Assembly (NCBI RefSeq): GCF_030270605.1
Contig: NZ_BSYJ01000004.1
Coordinates: forward strand, 1 to 64,000
Direction: 5' to 3'
Origin: Biformimicrobium ophioploci
GTDB lineage: Bacteria > Pseudomonadota > Gammaproteobacteria > Pseudomonadales > Cellvibrionaceae
DNA length: 64,000 nucleotides
The notes beneath the pieces were generated by a model that made no database searches, had not been told where the DNA came from, and worked only from the letters and a program-made list of their open reading frames with translations. The position numbers and the translations under genes are program-made. The stretch's first letter is position 1; the number at the start of each line of letters is the position of its first letter. Positions 1-7,574 of the stretch are shown piece after piece.

Positions 1-117
1 CTGCGGGTTTACGTCGATAGTGTGTATGGAATCGACGACTATAAAAAAGCCTTTGAACGATTAAGTGATAGCGGTAAGCAAGGCCGGGTTATCATCAGGA
101 TTGCAGGCACCGGGTGA
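1..117 (+). CDS. C-terminal end of a zinc-type alcohol dehydrogenase / quinone oxidoreductase (partial)
   Basis: The first frame is open from the window edge to a TGA at 115-117 and encodes 38 residues; the start lies outside the window. The tail 'DDYKKAFERL' followed by 'GKQGRVIIRI' is the typical C-terminal end of medium-chain NAD(P)H:quinone oxidoreductases and zinc-type alcohol dehydrogenases, where the last helix is followed by a 'GKxVl' beta strand. Only the last part of the catalytic domain is visible, so the substrate cannot be told. Confidence 0.65.
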   Translation: MRVYVDSVYGIDDYKKAFERLSDSGKQGRVIIRIAGTG

Positions 118-194
118 CCTGGGCGACCTCCTCAAAGTACTGTGTCTGGTTGGCCGTTCATTACAAGGAAAGGAATTCGCATATCAAGCGACTA

Positions 195-269
195 TTGGTA
201 ACCGCTGCTATTTATCTGATAATCGCAGGGTCGCATATATATTTTAAGCAGGGATTAGCTGGTGAGTAA
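195..269 (+). CDS. possible small hydrophobic peptide coupled to the PsiE-like gene
   Basis: A short frame beginning at TTG 195 (or upstream, where an AAGGAAAGG stretch at about 170 could be a ribosome binding site) encodes a hydrophobic segment with the core 'AAIYLIIAGSHIYF'. Its TAA stop at 267-269 overlaps the GTG start of the PsiE-like gene at 262, a layout typical of translational coupling. No ATG is present and the frame is very short, so it may be chance. Confidence 0.22.
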   Translation: MVTAAIYLIIAGSHIYFKQGLAGE

Positions 270-726
270 ATCAATCAGTCAAAAAATCAAGGTCTACTTC
301 GACAAGTCCGTGGACCTGGTTTTCGCGGTTATTCTTGTATTTATCATACTTGGTACCGCGATCGGCACCGCGCAGCTCTTTGTCACCACCTGGAAGCTGC
401 TGGCATTCGAAGGTATTACCGGGCATTACATCGATATTATCGCGGATGTGCTGACGCTCTATGTGCTTATCGAACTCTCCAGATCGCTTGTCGAGTACTT
501 CAATTCCCACAAGCTACGTTTCACCTCCATTGTTGATGCCGCGATCGTATTTGTTTTGCGTGAGATCCTCATCGCGCTGTTCAAGCATGAGATGAAGCCG
601 GAGATGCTCTACGCCCTGTCCCTGTTCCTGCTTGTGTTGGGCGCTATCAGGGTGGCTTCGCTACTGGTGTATCGTCATGAAAAGGCGATGGCGGATAACA
701 GCGGCCGGGACGTCGAGAACGCCTGA
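262..726 (+). CDS. PsiE-like inner membrane protein
   Basis: A 154-residue membrane protein starting at GTG 262. It has four hydrophobic segments (about residues 18-42, 58-74, 88-104 and 116-136), and its size and layout match the phosphate-starvation-inducible PsiE family. In that family the function is unknown; expression in Escherichia coli is linked to phosphate starvation and cAMP-CRP. An 'AGGGA' at 250-254 can serve as ribosome binding site. The next gene begins 37 bases after its stop on the same strand. No phosphate-regulon site was recognised here. Confidence 0.7.
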   Translation: MSKSISQKIKVYFDKSVDLVFAVILVFIILGTAIGTAQLFVTTWKLLAFEGITGHYIDIIADVLTLYVLIELSRSLVEYFNSHKLRFTSIVDAAIVFVLREILIALFKHEMKPEMLYALSLFLLVLGAIRVASLLVYRHEKAMADNSGRDVENA

Positions 727-763
727 AAATTCACTTAAAAACCCACACTCTGGTGTAATACCC

Positions 764-1168
764 ATGAAGTTATGTTTCCGCATATTCTGCCTGCTTGCAG
801 CGGTAGTCTCGGCACCATCCTACGGCAACGCTTTTGCCGGCACCTGGGAACTGGTCTCCGGCGAGTACCTTGATCACAAGGGTAAGCTTACCCAGTACAG
901 CGACCTGGATTTGAAATCCATCAAGATTATCGCCGGTGATCACTTCAGCTTTGTCACTATGTCGGGTGACAAGTTCTGGAGTTCCGGTGCCGGTAGTTTC
1001 CGCTATACGGATCAGGAGTATGTGGAAAGGCCGGTCTATACCTCTTTCTCATCCCCGGAGGGGCAGGAATACGTATTCCTGTACGAGATTGAGGGTGATA
1101 CCTGGCGCAATGCGCGCTGGGAAGACGGCGTGCGAGTGGAGTATGAAATCTGGCAGCGAAAGGACTGA
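764..1168 (+). CDS. small secreted lipocalin-like hypothetical protein
   Basis: This 134-residue protein starts at ATG 764. An upstream in-frame ATG at 632 lies inside the PsiE-like gene and is unlikely. Residues 1-23 form a signal peptide ending near 'SYGNAFA'. The mature part begins 'GTWELVSGEYLD', which resembles the opening strand of lipocalin-like and DUF4488-type beta-barrel proteins, and the rest is rich in alternating aromatic and polar residues as in a small beta barrel. A periplasmic location is inferred. The ligand is unknown, and the family assignment rests on the opening motif only. Confidence 0.55.
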   Translation: MKLCFRIFCLLAAVVSAPSYGNAFAGTWELVSGEYLDHKGKLTQYSDLDLKSIKIIAGDHFSFVTMSGDKFWSSGAGSFRYTDQEYVERPVYTSFSSPEGQEYVFLYEIEGDTWRNARWEDGVRVEYEIWQRKD

Positions 1169-1223
1169 ACGCGGTCCCCGCCCGGTTGGGCGTACCTGCA
1201 CGCAGTGAGGTAGCGTCGCGATA

Positions 1224-1646
1224 ATGAAATTTTTGGTTCTTTTACCGTTGCTGGTTTTGGGGTGTGCCCAGGCATCTGCAGTGGAGATAAAGCCCTTTAC
1301 CTCGGACGGCTGTAGCGCGTTCCCAGACGGGACGCTGGAGCAGAAAGAGCTCTGGCTCGATTGCTGTCGTGCACACGACTATGCCTACTGGAAGGGAGGC
1401 ACTTTCCGGCAGCGACTAGAGGCCGATGAAGCACTGGAGGCCTGCGTCGCGCAAACAGGAGAGGAAGAGATTGCGCTGCTGATGCTGGCGGGCGTCAGGG
1501 TCGGCGGGACGCCCTTCCTGCCCACGGAGTTTCGCTGGGGCTATGGCTGGCCATTCCTGCGTGGCTACAAGGCGCTCACTCAGGAGGAGCTGGAGGCGAT
1601 CAGGCGCAGCGAAGCTGAAATTCGGACGGGCTGGATGAGCCCGTAG
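1224..1646 (+). CDS. small secreted protein with phospholipase A2-like CC-x2-HD motif
   Basis: A 140-residue exported protein. The first 19 residues are a signal peptide; 'LVLGC' at 10-14 could be a lipobox, while 'ASA' at 17-19 would fit an ordinary signal peptidase site. The mature part has 'DGCSAFPDG' (Cys30) and then 'DCCRAHDYAYW' with C47, C48, H51, D52 and Y55. This order recalls the catalytic loop of phospholipase A2 proteins (CCxxHDxCY). Related uncharacterised proteins with DGCS...CC..HD are known to me from gammaproteobacteria, but no activity is established. It converges on the FadL-type gene. Confidence 0.5.
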   Translation: MKFLVLLPLLVLGCAQASAVEIKPFTSDGCSAFPDGTLEQKELWLDCCRAHDYAYWKGGTFRQRLEADEALEACVAQTGEEEIALLMLAGVRVGGTPFLPTEFRWGYGWPFLRGYKALTQEELEAIRRSEAEIRTGWMSP

Positions 1647-1701
1647 CCCACGCAGTGGGGACCTACGCGATTCCCCCGTCGAGGTAAGCCGGAGATACGG
1701 C

Positions 1702-1721
1702 AATGCGCCCCGGGGCGCATT
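1702..1721. terminator. perfect 20-bp palindrome between convergent genes, possible bidirectional terminator
   Basis: The sequence AATGCGCCCC and its exact reverse complement follow each other without a spacer, flanked by imperfect CGG/CCG extensions. It lies between the ends of two convergent genes, where a shared terminator is expected. There is no T-run on either side, so the call is tentative. Confidence 0.4.
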
Positions 1722-1747
1722 ACCGGTTTCGCTGTAGCGCGAGTCAA

Positions 1748-3010
1748 TCAGAAGTTGCGCGACCAGCCAAAGCGCAGGATATCCTGCTTCATTGTGAGCT
1801 CCGCCTCACCACCACCAAAGGCCATGGGGATGGAGTTCTGTCCTTCAACGGTTTCCTCGAATGCGTAGGCGTAGGAGGCCGAGAATTCCCCGAGGCCGGT
1901 TTTCCAGTCTGCACCGATGCTGACGTGGTCTTCAATCACCCCCGGAGCGAGGATATTGATAAATGCTTCTTCCGCCGGGATTGGCTGTTCGGCATGGCTG
2001 ACACCACCGCGCAGGGTCAGGGTGTTGCTCACACGGTAGGCTGCTCCGAGCTTGGTGACCGCCACATCTTCCCAGCCGAAGCCGGGGCCGCCGCTGGCAC
2101 CCAGTGGCTGGCCTTCAAACAAAAGGCTGAGGGAGTTGCCGACTGAGCCGATTTCGCTGTAGAGGATCTTTTGCCAGTCGGCTGCCAGGGTTAACTGCGG
2201 GCTGGCATCCCAGCTCAGGCCAGCGCCGTAGCTCTCGGGAATATCAAAGCCACCACCGTCGGCGAACAGCCCTTCGTAGCGCTCGAAATCACCGGCCTCG
2301 ATCCGCGAGGACCAGGACAGGCCGAGGCTCAGGTCTTCATGCACGCGGCCAATCCAGCCGAGCTTCACGCCCCAGCCATAGCTGGTGTCGTGGCCCTGGT
2401 TGGTGACATTGCCGGCGCTGGCGGAAACAAACGGGTTGTCGAATGCCTGCAGGCCACGCGCCTCGAATCGCTGCGCGGCGAATGTCGCGGCAATACCAAA
2501 TGCGTGCTCCGGTGTTGGGCGGTAGGCGACTGAAGGGGTGATGAACAGCTGGCTCAGGTCCACGCCCGCATCGCCGCTGGAGCCGAACGCCGCAAACGGG
2601 TTGTTGCGATAGCCGGTGTTCATGCCACCGTTGCCATAGACGGCCACACCGTAGCTCCATTGCGGTGACAGTTCCCGGGTATAGCCGACTTCCGGAATCA
2701 GGAACGCGCTTTTCTTGTTGCCATCGTAATCGCCGTCGGCGCCGGCCAGGTTACCCCGGATGCGGGCGCTACGGTCGGGGCTGAACAGGGTGAGGCCGAC
2801 ATCGAGGCCGTTGCCCACCAGGGCAGTACCGGCAGGATTATTTGCCGCCGCGAGTGCATCCTGCGGTAGCGCGATGCCGACACCGGCCATGGCCTGGGAC
2901 TTGGGACCCACCCCCTCCACGAAATAACCATTGGTGGCCTGAACGGCGCCACTGAAAAGAGGGGCCGCAATCGCGAGTGCGGCAGCTGAGATACGGGTGG
3001 GGTTGGTCAT
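1748..3010 (-). CDS. FadL/OmpP1/TodX-family outer membrane transporter
   Basis: A 420-residue outer membrane beta-barrel protein of usual length for FadL-type transporters, which carry long-chain fatty acids or other hydrophobic compounds across the outer membrane. A signal peptide covers residues 1-25, ending at 'AVQA'. The mature N-terminus 'TNGYFVEGVGPKSQAMAG' and the 'AANNPAG' segment (around residues 55-61) are family hallmarks, where the plug region contains an NPA motif. The protein ends in a phenylalanine ('GWSRNF'), the usual outer-membrane assembly signal. It stands alone, divergent from the DUF454 gene. The substrate is not readable from sequence. Confidence 0.85.
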   Translation of the reverse strand: MTNPTRISAAALAIAAPLFSGAVQATNGYFVEGVGPKSQAMAGVGIALPQDALAAANNPAGTALVGNGLDVGLTLFSPDRSARIRGNLAGADGDYDGNKKSAFLIPEVGYTRELSPQWSYGVAVYGNGGMNTGYRNNPFAAFGSSGDAGVDLSQLFITPSVAYRPTPEHAFGIAATFAAQRFEARGLQAFDNPFVSASAGNVTNQGHDTSYGWGVKLGWIGRVHEDLSLGLSWSSRIEAGDFERYEGLFADGGGFDIPESYGAGLSWDASPQLTLAADWQKILYSEIGSVGNSLSLLFEGQPLGASGGPGFGWEDVAVTKLGAAYRVSNTLTLRGGVSHAEQPIPAEEAFINILAPGVIEDHVSIGADWKTGLGEFSASYAYAFEETVEGQNSIPMAFGGGEAELTMKQDILRFGWSRNF

Positions 3011-3227
3011 CTTTTGCCCTGATGTTGTGGCCGGGGTGCGGCAAGTTTTCCTGTTTGAGGGCGGGGAGTTTAGGGGCGCTGCGCGCTGCGGTGAAATACA
3101 AAAAAATTCTATGCTTATGCCACCGGCAGATTTGGGCGCAAATACGCCAGTCAGGCGCTGTTAGGGGTATGCTAGTGTCTGTTTGGTGTGACGCCCGGCG
3201 GATGGGCCGGGGCGAAGGCGGGAAATT

Positions 3228-3701
3228 ATGAAACTTGCGCGCTGGGCTGCGTTGATACTGGCTTATGTTTTTCTGGGCCTTGCGCTGATCGGCGTTCTGT
3301 TACCGGGGCTACCAACGGTACCCTTTCTGCTGTTGAGCGCCTGGTTTTCCGCCAAGGGTTCCAGGCGATTACACCGCTGGCTCTATTCACATCCCCATTT
3401 TGGCAAGTTGCTGATCGACTGGGAGCAGCAGGGTGCGGTTTCCCGTTCCAGCAAGGTTCTGGCCACTGTTTTTATGGCGGCAAGCTGGGTCATCATGTAT
3501 TCCCGGGTCGATAATGTGTGGTTGCCGATCGGGCTGGCGCTACTGTTCGTATGCGTGCTCGCGTTCCTCTGGAGCCGCCCAGAGCCGCGCCCGAAAATAC
3601 CGGAGCGGCGGGATGCGGGCGATCTAAAAGAGCAAAAACAAAACACGCAAAATGAGAGCACGCAAAATGAGAGCGCGCAAAATGAGAGCGCGCAAAAATA
3701 A
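3228..3701 (+). CDS. YbaN-type DUF454 inner membrane protein with a repetitive tail
   Basis: A 157-residue protein of the DUF454 (YbaN) family, function unknown. The signature 'LPGLPTVPFLLLSAW' follows the first membrane segment (about 7-25), then the 'GSRRLHRWLYSHPHFG' stretch, and two more membrane segments near 80-113. The last 40 residues are hydrophilic and unusual: a five-residue unit close to 'QNESA/T' is repeated three times because of a 15-bp DNA repeat. Family members normally stop near residue 125, so the tail looks like a recent extension by slippage. It heads an operon with the DUF1653 gene 24 bases downstream. Confidence 0.8.
   Translation: MKLARWAALILAYVFLGLALIGVLLPGLPTVPFLLLSAWFSAKGSRRLHRWLYSHPHFGKLLIDWEQQGAVSRSSKVLATVFMAASWVIMYSRVDNVWLPIGLALLFVCVLAFLWSRPEPRPKIPERRDAGDLKEQKQNTQNESTQNESAQNESAQK
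3646..3697 (+). repeat. 15-bp tandem repeat, three copies plus a partial one
   Basis: The unit CGCAAAATGAGAGCR occurs at 3646-3660, 3661-3675 and 3676-3690, followed by a partial copy up to the stop codon. The copies differ only in the last base. The unit length is a multiple of three, so copy-number change lengthens or shortens the DUF454 protein tail in frame. Confidence 0.9.
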
Positions 3702-3725
3702 AGACCGAAATAACAGAGACAGGAA

Positions 3726-3947
3726 ATGACAGATCTCAAAGCGGGTATTTACCGGCACTACAAGGGCAGGGACTACAAGGTGCTGTGTGAGGCAAGACAC
3801 TCCGAGACAGAGGAAGAGATGGTGGTGTACCAGTGCCTTTATGGAGATTACAGCATCTGGGTGCGCCCTAAAGCGATGTTTGTTGAAAATGTCGAAGTGG
3901 ATAGGCAGGTTGTGCCACGCTTCCGGTTTATTGGGGATGCATTGTGA
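3726..3947 (+). CDS. DUF1653 family protein
   Basis: A 73-residue protein with the DUF1653 pattern: 'GIYRHYKGRDYKVL' at the N-terminus, then 'HSETEEEMVVYQCLYGD' and a final 'FRFIG'. Members are small, soluble and of unknown function, predicted to form a compact beta fold. Its stop codon overlaps the GTG start of the ACT-domain gene (GTGA at 3944), so the two are probably translationally coupled. Confidence 0.85.
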   Translation: MTDLKAGIYRHYKGRDYKVLCEARHSETEEEMVVYQCLYGDYSIWVRPKAMFVENVEVDRQVVPRFRFIGDAL

Positions 3948-4351
3948 GTGGTGAGACCGATCTCAAGGCCTTGCTGGCTGGCCTGCAGCCGGAACTGGAT
4001 CTAGCGATCTATGTTTTCCTGACGGTGGATGGTGAATACGGCGATCATGCCGGGCTGCAGCCACTGGCGGCATTCCGTGAGCGCGAAGGGATGACGCTGA
4101 TTGTGCCTGAAGACAAGGCCATGGCAAGAATAGAGCCCGGTACTCCGCGTTTCCGCCGCCTGACATTGACAGTGCACTCAAGCCTGGAGGCTGTCGGCCT
4201 CACGGCGGCGGTCGCCGGTAAGCTCGCGGATCACGGCATCAGTGCCAATGTCGTCGCCGCCTATTACCATGACCATATCTTTGTTGGCGCTGCAGATGCG
4301 GACCGTGCGCTGCAGTTATTGGGAGATAGCTGGGGCGCCGGGCCTCAATAG
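3944..4351 (+). CDS. ACT-domain protein of the small CASTOR/DUF2241-like type
   Basis: A 135-residue protein starting at GTG 3944 inside the stop of the previous gene. The N-terminal half ('DLKALLAGLQPELD', 'YVFLTVDG', 'EREGMTLIVPEDKA') matches the small bacterial ACT proteins formerly called DUF2241. The second half ('LTLTVHSSLEAVGLTAAVAGKLADHGIS') is an ACT repeat. ACT domains bind amino acids or other small ligands; the ligand here is unknown. It sits in an operon of small proteins followed by an SRPBCC protein. Confidence 0.8.
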   Translation: MSGETDLKALLAGLQPELDLAIYVFLTVDGEYGDHAGLQPLAAFREREGMTLIVPEDKAMARIEPGTPRFRRLTLTVHSSLEAVGLTAAVAGKLADHGISANVVAAYYHDHIFVGAADADRALQLLGDSWGAGPQ

Positions 4352-4382
4352 CCGCGCTTCAAGTCAGTACATGGAGATTTCG

Positions 4383-4859
4383 ATGGATATCAGTGTGGAT
4401 GTTCATATTGAAGCCGATGTGGCGGCGGTGTGGCGTGTCATCACGGACTTTGAGCATTGCGACCGGGTCATAACCGCCATCCAGGCGGTCAAGGTGCTGG
4501 AGAGGCCAGCATCGGGGCTTACGGGACTCAAATGGCAGGAAACCCGGGTGATGTATGGCAAGCCCGCCACAGAGACCATGTGGATTACTGAGGCGGTTGA
4601 GCCGCAATACTATCGCGCCGAGGCGCAGAGCCATGGCGCGCGCTACCTTTCGGAAATGCGCGTTAAGGCAGAGGGTACTGGTACGCGGCTGCAAATGTCC
4701 TTTGGCGCTGAGCCACTGACCGTTATGGCGAAGCTCATTAATTTCCTGATGAAAGGCGCCATGCGCAAGGCGCTGGTGAAAATGATGGAGGGCGACCTGG
4801 CCGATATCAAACGCCATATTGAGGCCGGGGCGGATCGTCGCGCCGGCGGAGCAAACTAG
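4383..4859 (+). CDS. SRPBCC (START/Bet v1-like) ligand-binding protein
   Basis: This 158-residue protein has the SRPBCC/polyketide-cyclase-like fold signature: 'VHIEADVAAVWRVITDFEHCD' at the start, a central strand set containing 'ETMWITEAVEP', and a long C-terminal helix (about residues 115-150). Such proteins bind hydrophobic ligands in a deep cavity. ATG 4383 is preferred because GGAG lies 7 bases upstream; an ATG at 4371 is possible but has no good ribosome binding site. It lies between the ACT and VOC genes and is co-directional with both. Confidence 0.75.
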   Translation: MDISVDVHIEADVAAVWRVITDFEHCDRVITAIQAVKVLERPASGLTGLKWQETRVMYGKPATETMWITEAVEPQYYRAEAQSHGARYLSEMRVKAEGTGTRLQMSFGAEPLTVMAKLINFLMKGAMRKALVKMMEGDLADIKRHIEAGADRRAGGAN

Positions 4860-4868
4860 GGGACTGCA

Positions 4869-5303
4869 ATGGTACTGAACCCGTTTCACCTGGCCATCCA
4901 GGTGCGTGACATTGATGAGGCGCGTGATTTCTACGGCGCCAAACTGGGCCTGCCGGAGGGGCGAAGCGCTGATCATTGGATAGACTTCAACCTGTACGGT
5001 CACCAGCTGGTGACACACCTGAACCCGGGGATCGGTCGCGATGGCAAGGTGCCGTCCATCGCCAATCCTGTCGATGGGCATGGTGTACCCGTGCCACACT
5101 TCGGGGTGGTGATGCAGTTTGACCAATGGCATGCATTTGCCTTGAGGGTAAGGAAGGTGATCCCGGAATTCCTGATTGAGCCGCATATCCGCTTTGAGGG
5201 CCAGCCGGGCGAGCAGGGCACTATGTTCTTCCTCGACCCGAGCGGTAATGCGCTGGAGTTCAAGGCGTTCCGCGATATCGAGCGGGAGCTGTTCGCCAAA
5301 TAA
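4869..5303 (+). CDS. VOC-family (glyoxalase/bleomycin-resistance-like) protein
   Basis: A 144-residue single VOC module: the first half begins 'PFHLAIQVRDIDEARDFYG', with a histidine at the usual metal-ligand position of the first strand, and the second half ends 'FLDPSGNALEFKAF', with the conserved glutamate near the C-terminus. 'HFGVVM' supplies a second likely metal-binding histidine. VOC proteins include glyoxalases, dioxygenases and resistance proteins; the reaction here is unknown. It begins 9 bases after the SRPBCC gene, so they are probably co-transcribed. Confidence 0.8.
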   Translation: MVLNPFHLAIQVRDIDEARDFYGAKLGLPEGRSADHWIDFNLYGHQLVTHLNPGIGRDGKVPSIANPVDGHGVPVPHFGVVMQFDQWHAFALRVRKVIPEFLIEPHIRFEGQPGEQGTMFFLDPSGNALEFKAFRDIERELFAK

Positions 5304-5330
5304 TCGTTTAAGCAAAAAGGAAATCTGCAA

Positions 5331-6869
5331 ATGGCAGGGAAGCTGGTTGCAATCCTCTCAGGCCTGGCCCTTCTGGCGGCAGGCTACTTCATTGGCAGCA
5401 AATTCGGTGGTGACCGCAGCCATGTGATCGTCGGCGATGGCTCTCGCTATAGCGCAGGTGCCGATGGTAGCGCCGGCGCGGACAATAACAGTGCCGCGCA
5501 GGGCGGCCGGCTAGCCGACTACGCCAGATCCGTGGGTGCGTCCGGCAAGGGCAACACCATCGAGGTCCGGGATGGCGAGTCCATCCAGGCGGCGGTGGCC
5601 AGCGCCAGTGCCGGAGACGTCATCCGGGTGTTCCCCGGGACCTACCGCGAGACGGTCTATATCGACAAGGATGACATCCAGCTGAGCGGTGTGATTATCG
5701 GTGGCGAGTGGCCGGTGATGGAGGGCGACAAGAAACTCAATGACGCCATCCTCTATTCCGGCAACAGCATCACGGTGGAGAACTTCCGCATCCAGCATTA
5801 CAAGGGCAATGCGGTCATGGGGCAGGCGGGTAACAATTTCCTGATCCGCAATAACCATGTGATCGATACCGGCGTGTATGGCATTTTCCCGCAGCTGGGC
5901 AAGAACGGCCTGATTTCCCACAATGTGCTGAGCGAGATCGAGGACGCGGCAATCTACGTGGGCATGTGTGACAACATCCACGTCAGTCACAATGAGGTGT
6001 TCAACAGCGTTGCCGGCATCGAGATTGAGAACAGCCGCCACTCGATCGTGGAAAGCAACTATGTCCATAACAACACCGGTGGCATCCTGGTGTTCATCAC
6101 CCCGGGCCTGCCCATCAAGACCACGGTGGATACCATCGTGCGCAACAATTTTGTAGTGAACAACAATACCGCCAACTTCGCTGCGGAAGGCTCGATCGTG
6201 GCCGGAGTGCCTGCCGGCACCGGCATCCTCAATATGGCCGGCGATGAGACCACCATTGAGGGCAACATCATTTCCGGCAACAAGAATGCCGGCATTATCA
6301 TCACCGACCATATGAACGCCGGCAATATCACCCTGGATCCGGAGTCCGAGCCAAACTCCGACAAGGTGGCAATCCTCGACAATTTCATGTTCGACAACGG
6401 TGCCGAGCCAATCCCGGAAATCAAGGCACTGAAGCTGGCCACGCTCACCACTGGCAATGTAGATATCGTCAACGTGGGCAAGAGTACGGGCAGCTGTATC
6501 CTCAACCCGAAGCAGTACCCGACTGTCGGTCTTGGCGATTTCGGCACCTGCGGCTTCACCACCACCGCACAGACGGTCACCTACCTGCTGCCGGAGCCGG
6601 CGCCCAAGCGCGAGATCGCCAAGGCGGATATGGGCAAGGCGGCGTTCCACGGCATCTGTGCCGGTTGTCACGCCTACAACGTACGCATGATCGGGCCACC
6701 GGTACAGATCATCCAGGCGCTGTATATGGATAACCCGGAGGGCATTGCGGCATATGCGGCCAACCCGGTGAAGAAACGCGATGATTACCCGGAGATGCCG
6801 CCGCAGAAACACCTGTCAGAAGAAATTCGCCTGGCGGCGGCCAAATACCTGCTGGAGCTCAAGAACTAG
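5331..6869 (+). CDS. exported right-handed beta-helix protein fused to a cytochrome c domain
   Basis: A 512-residue protein. Residues 5-22 are hydrophobic and act as signal peptide or membrane anchor. A Gly/Ala/Ser-rich linker follows, then about residues 75-420 form a right-handed parallel beta-helix of the NosD/pectate-lyase type, with many 'NxxxxN'-like turns ('IRNNHVIDTG', 'VESNYVHNNTGG', 'IEGNIISGNKNAG'). The C-terminal 80 residues are a cytochrome c domain: heme site C443-A-G-C446-H447 and a likely axial methionine M489 in 'YPEMPP'. A redox protein or enzyme acting on a carbohydrate in the periplasm is inferred. Its stop codon overlaps that of the convergent downstream gene (CTAG at 6866-6869). 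Confidence 0.8.
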   Translation: MAGKLVAILSGLALLAAGYFIGSKFGGDRSHVIVGDGSRYSAGADGSAGADNNSAAQGGRLADYARSVGASGKGNTIEVRDGESIQAAVASASAGDVIRVFPGTYRETVYIDKDDIQLSGVIIGGEWPVMEGDKKLNDAILYSGNSITVENFRIQHYKGNAVMGQAGNNFLIRNNHVIDTGVYGIFPQLGKNGLISHNVLSEIEDAAIYVGMCDNIHVSHNEVFNSVAGIEIENSRHSIVESNYVHNNTGGILVFITPGLPIKTTVDTIVRNNFVVNNNTANFAAEGSIVAGVPAGTGILNMAGDETTIEGNIISGNKNAGIIITDHMNAGNITLDPESEPNSDKVAILDNFMFDNGAEPIPEIKALKLATLTTGNVDIVNVGKSTGSCILNPKQYPTVGLGDFGTCGFTTTAQTVTYLLPEPAPKREIAKADMGKAAFHGICAGCHAYNVRMIGPPVQIIQALYMDNPEGIAAYAANPVKKRDDYPEMPPQKHLSEEIRLAAAKYLLELKN

Positions 6870-7171
6870 CGGCTAACCGTTCCAACCAGGCTGTCCCCAA
6901 CCAGACCGTTCGAGGCGAGCGCTGCGTGGATCTTGCGGCAGCGCTTGCCGAGTGCCTGCAGCTCCCCGAGGCTCGGTACGTCACCGGCATCCAGGCTGGT
7001 GGCCCAGTCCGTCAGTTCTTCGTCAATGAATTCCAGCAGTTTTTTCGGGCAGCCGCGGCAGGGGCCGCTACACAGCTGTGCCGCCGGCATTTCGAACGGA
7101 AAGACCTCACGCACTGCCTGGATCAGGTCGCGCATGGCTTCAGTGGTATCGGGCTTGCGTTGCGGTCCCAT
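6866..7171 (-). CDS. small cysteine-containing hypothetical protein
   Basis: A 101-residue soluble protein that I do not recognise. Near residue 34 it has 'CSGPCRGCPKK', a C-x3-C-x2-C pattern that could bind a metal or iron-sulphur cluster, followed by two predicted helices and another cysteine ('GKRCRKIH'). It is transcribed away from narG, at the end of a minus-strand group with the SirB-like gene (6-base gap) and narX, so a role in nitrate respiration is possible but unproven. Its stop shares bases with the stop of the convergent beta-helix gene. Confidence 0.6.
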   Translation of the reverse strand: MGPQRKPDTTEAMRDLIQAVREVFPFEMPAAQLCSGPCRGCPKKLLEFIDEELTDWATSLDAGDVPSLGELQALGKRCRKIHAALASNGLVGDSLVGTVSR

Positions 7172-7177
7172 AATCGC

Positions 7178-7558
7178 TTACCCGAAGGGCCAGGCGGACT
7201 TGGTCAGCGCCGCCGCGAGCATGTAGGCAAAACACAGGCATCCCGCAGCGGTTGCCAGCAGGCGCTGGCGATTGTTGCTGGCGAAGCGCAGGGTAATGAA
7301 ACCGCAGCCGATATAGCCGAGCAGCGCACACAACTTGGCGATCAGCCAGCCCTGTTGCAGTGGCAACCATTGCAGGCGCGCCAGTAGCACAAGGGCGGAA
7401 ACCAGCAGTGCGGTATCAAGCAGGTGCGGCAGGATGCGGGCGAGCCTGGCGCGGGCCCAGCCAGCACCTGCGAGCACCCCGCCGGCACGCGCGAGGAAGC
7501 CGCTGAAGGACAGGCCCGCGAGCAGCATATGCAGGGATTTCAGGGTGCTGTAGTCCAT
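7178..7558 (-). CDS. SirB2-like small integral membrane protein
   Basis: A 126-residue protein with four hydrophobic segments, beginning 'MDYSTLKSLHMLLAGLSFSGF'. This opening ('LKxxHxxxaxxSxxgFxxR') and the length match the SirB2 family (invasion gene expression up-regulator), membrane proteins of unknown biochemical role. The start at 7558 is preferred over upstream in-frame ATGs, which would add an arginine-rich stretch overlapping narX and would lose the family N-terminus. It lies 16 bases downstream of narX. Confidence 0.7.
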   Translation of the reverse strand: MDYSTLKSLHMLLAGLSFSGFLARAGGVLAGAGWARARLARILPHLLDTALLVSALVLLARLQWLPLQQGWLIAKLCALLGYIGCGFITLRFASNNRQRLLATAAGCLCFAYMLAAALTKSAWPFG

Positions 7559-7574
7559 GCCGGTATTACGGGGC

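Noticed and set aside
1702-1721. The perfect 20-bp palindrome as an attachment site or restriction-type target.
   Set aside because: There is no integrase, no repeat copy and no mobile gene nearby; a convergent terminator is the simpler reading.
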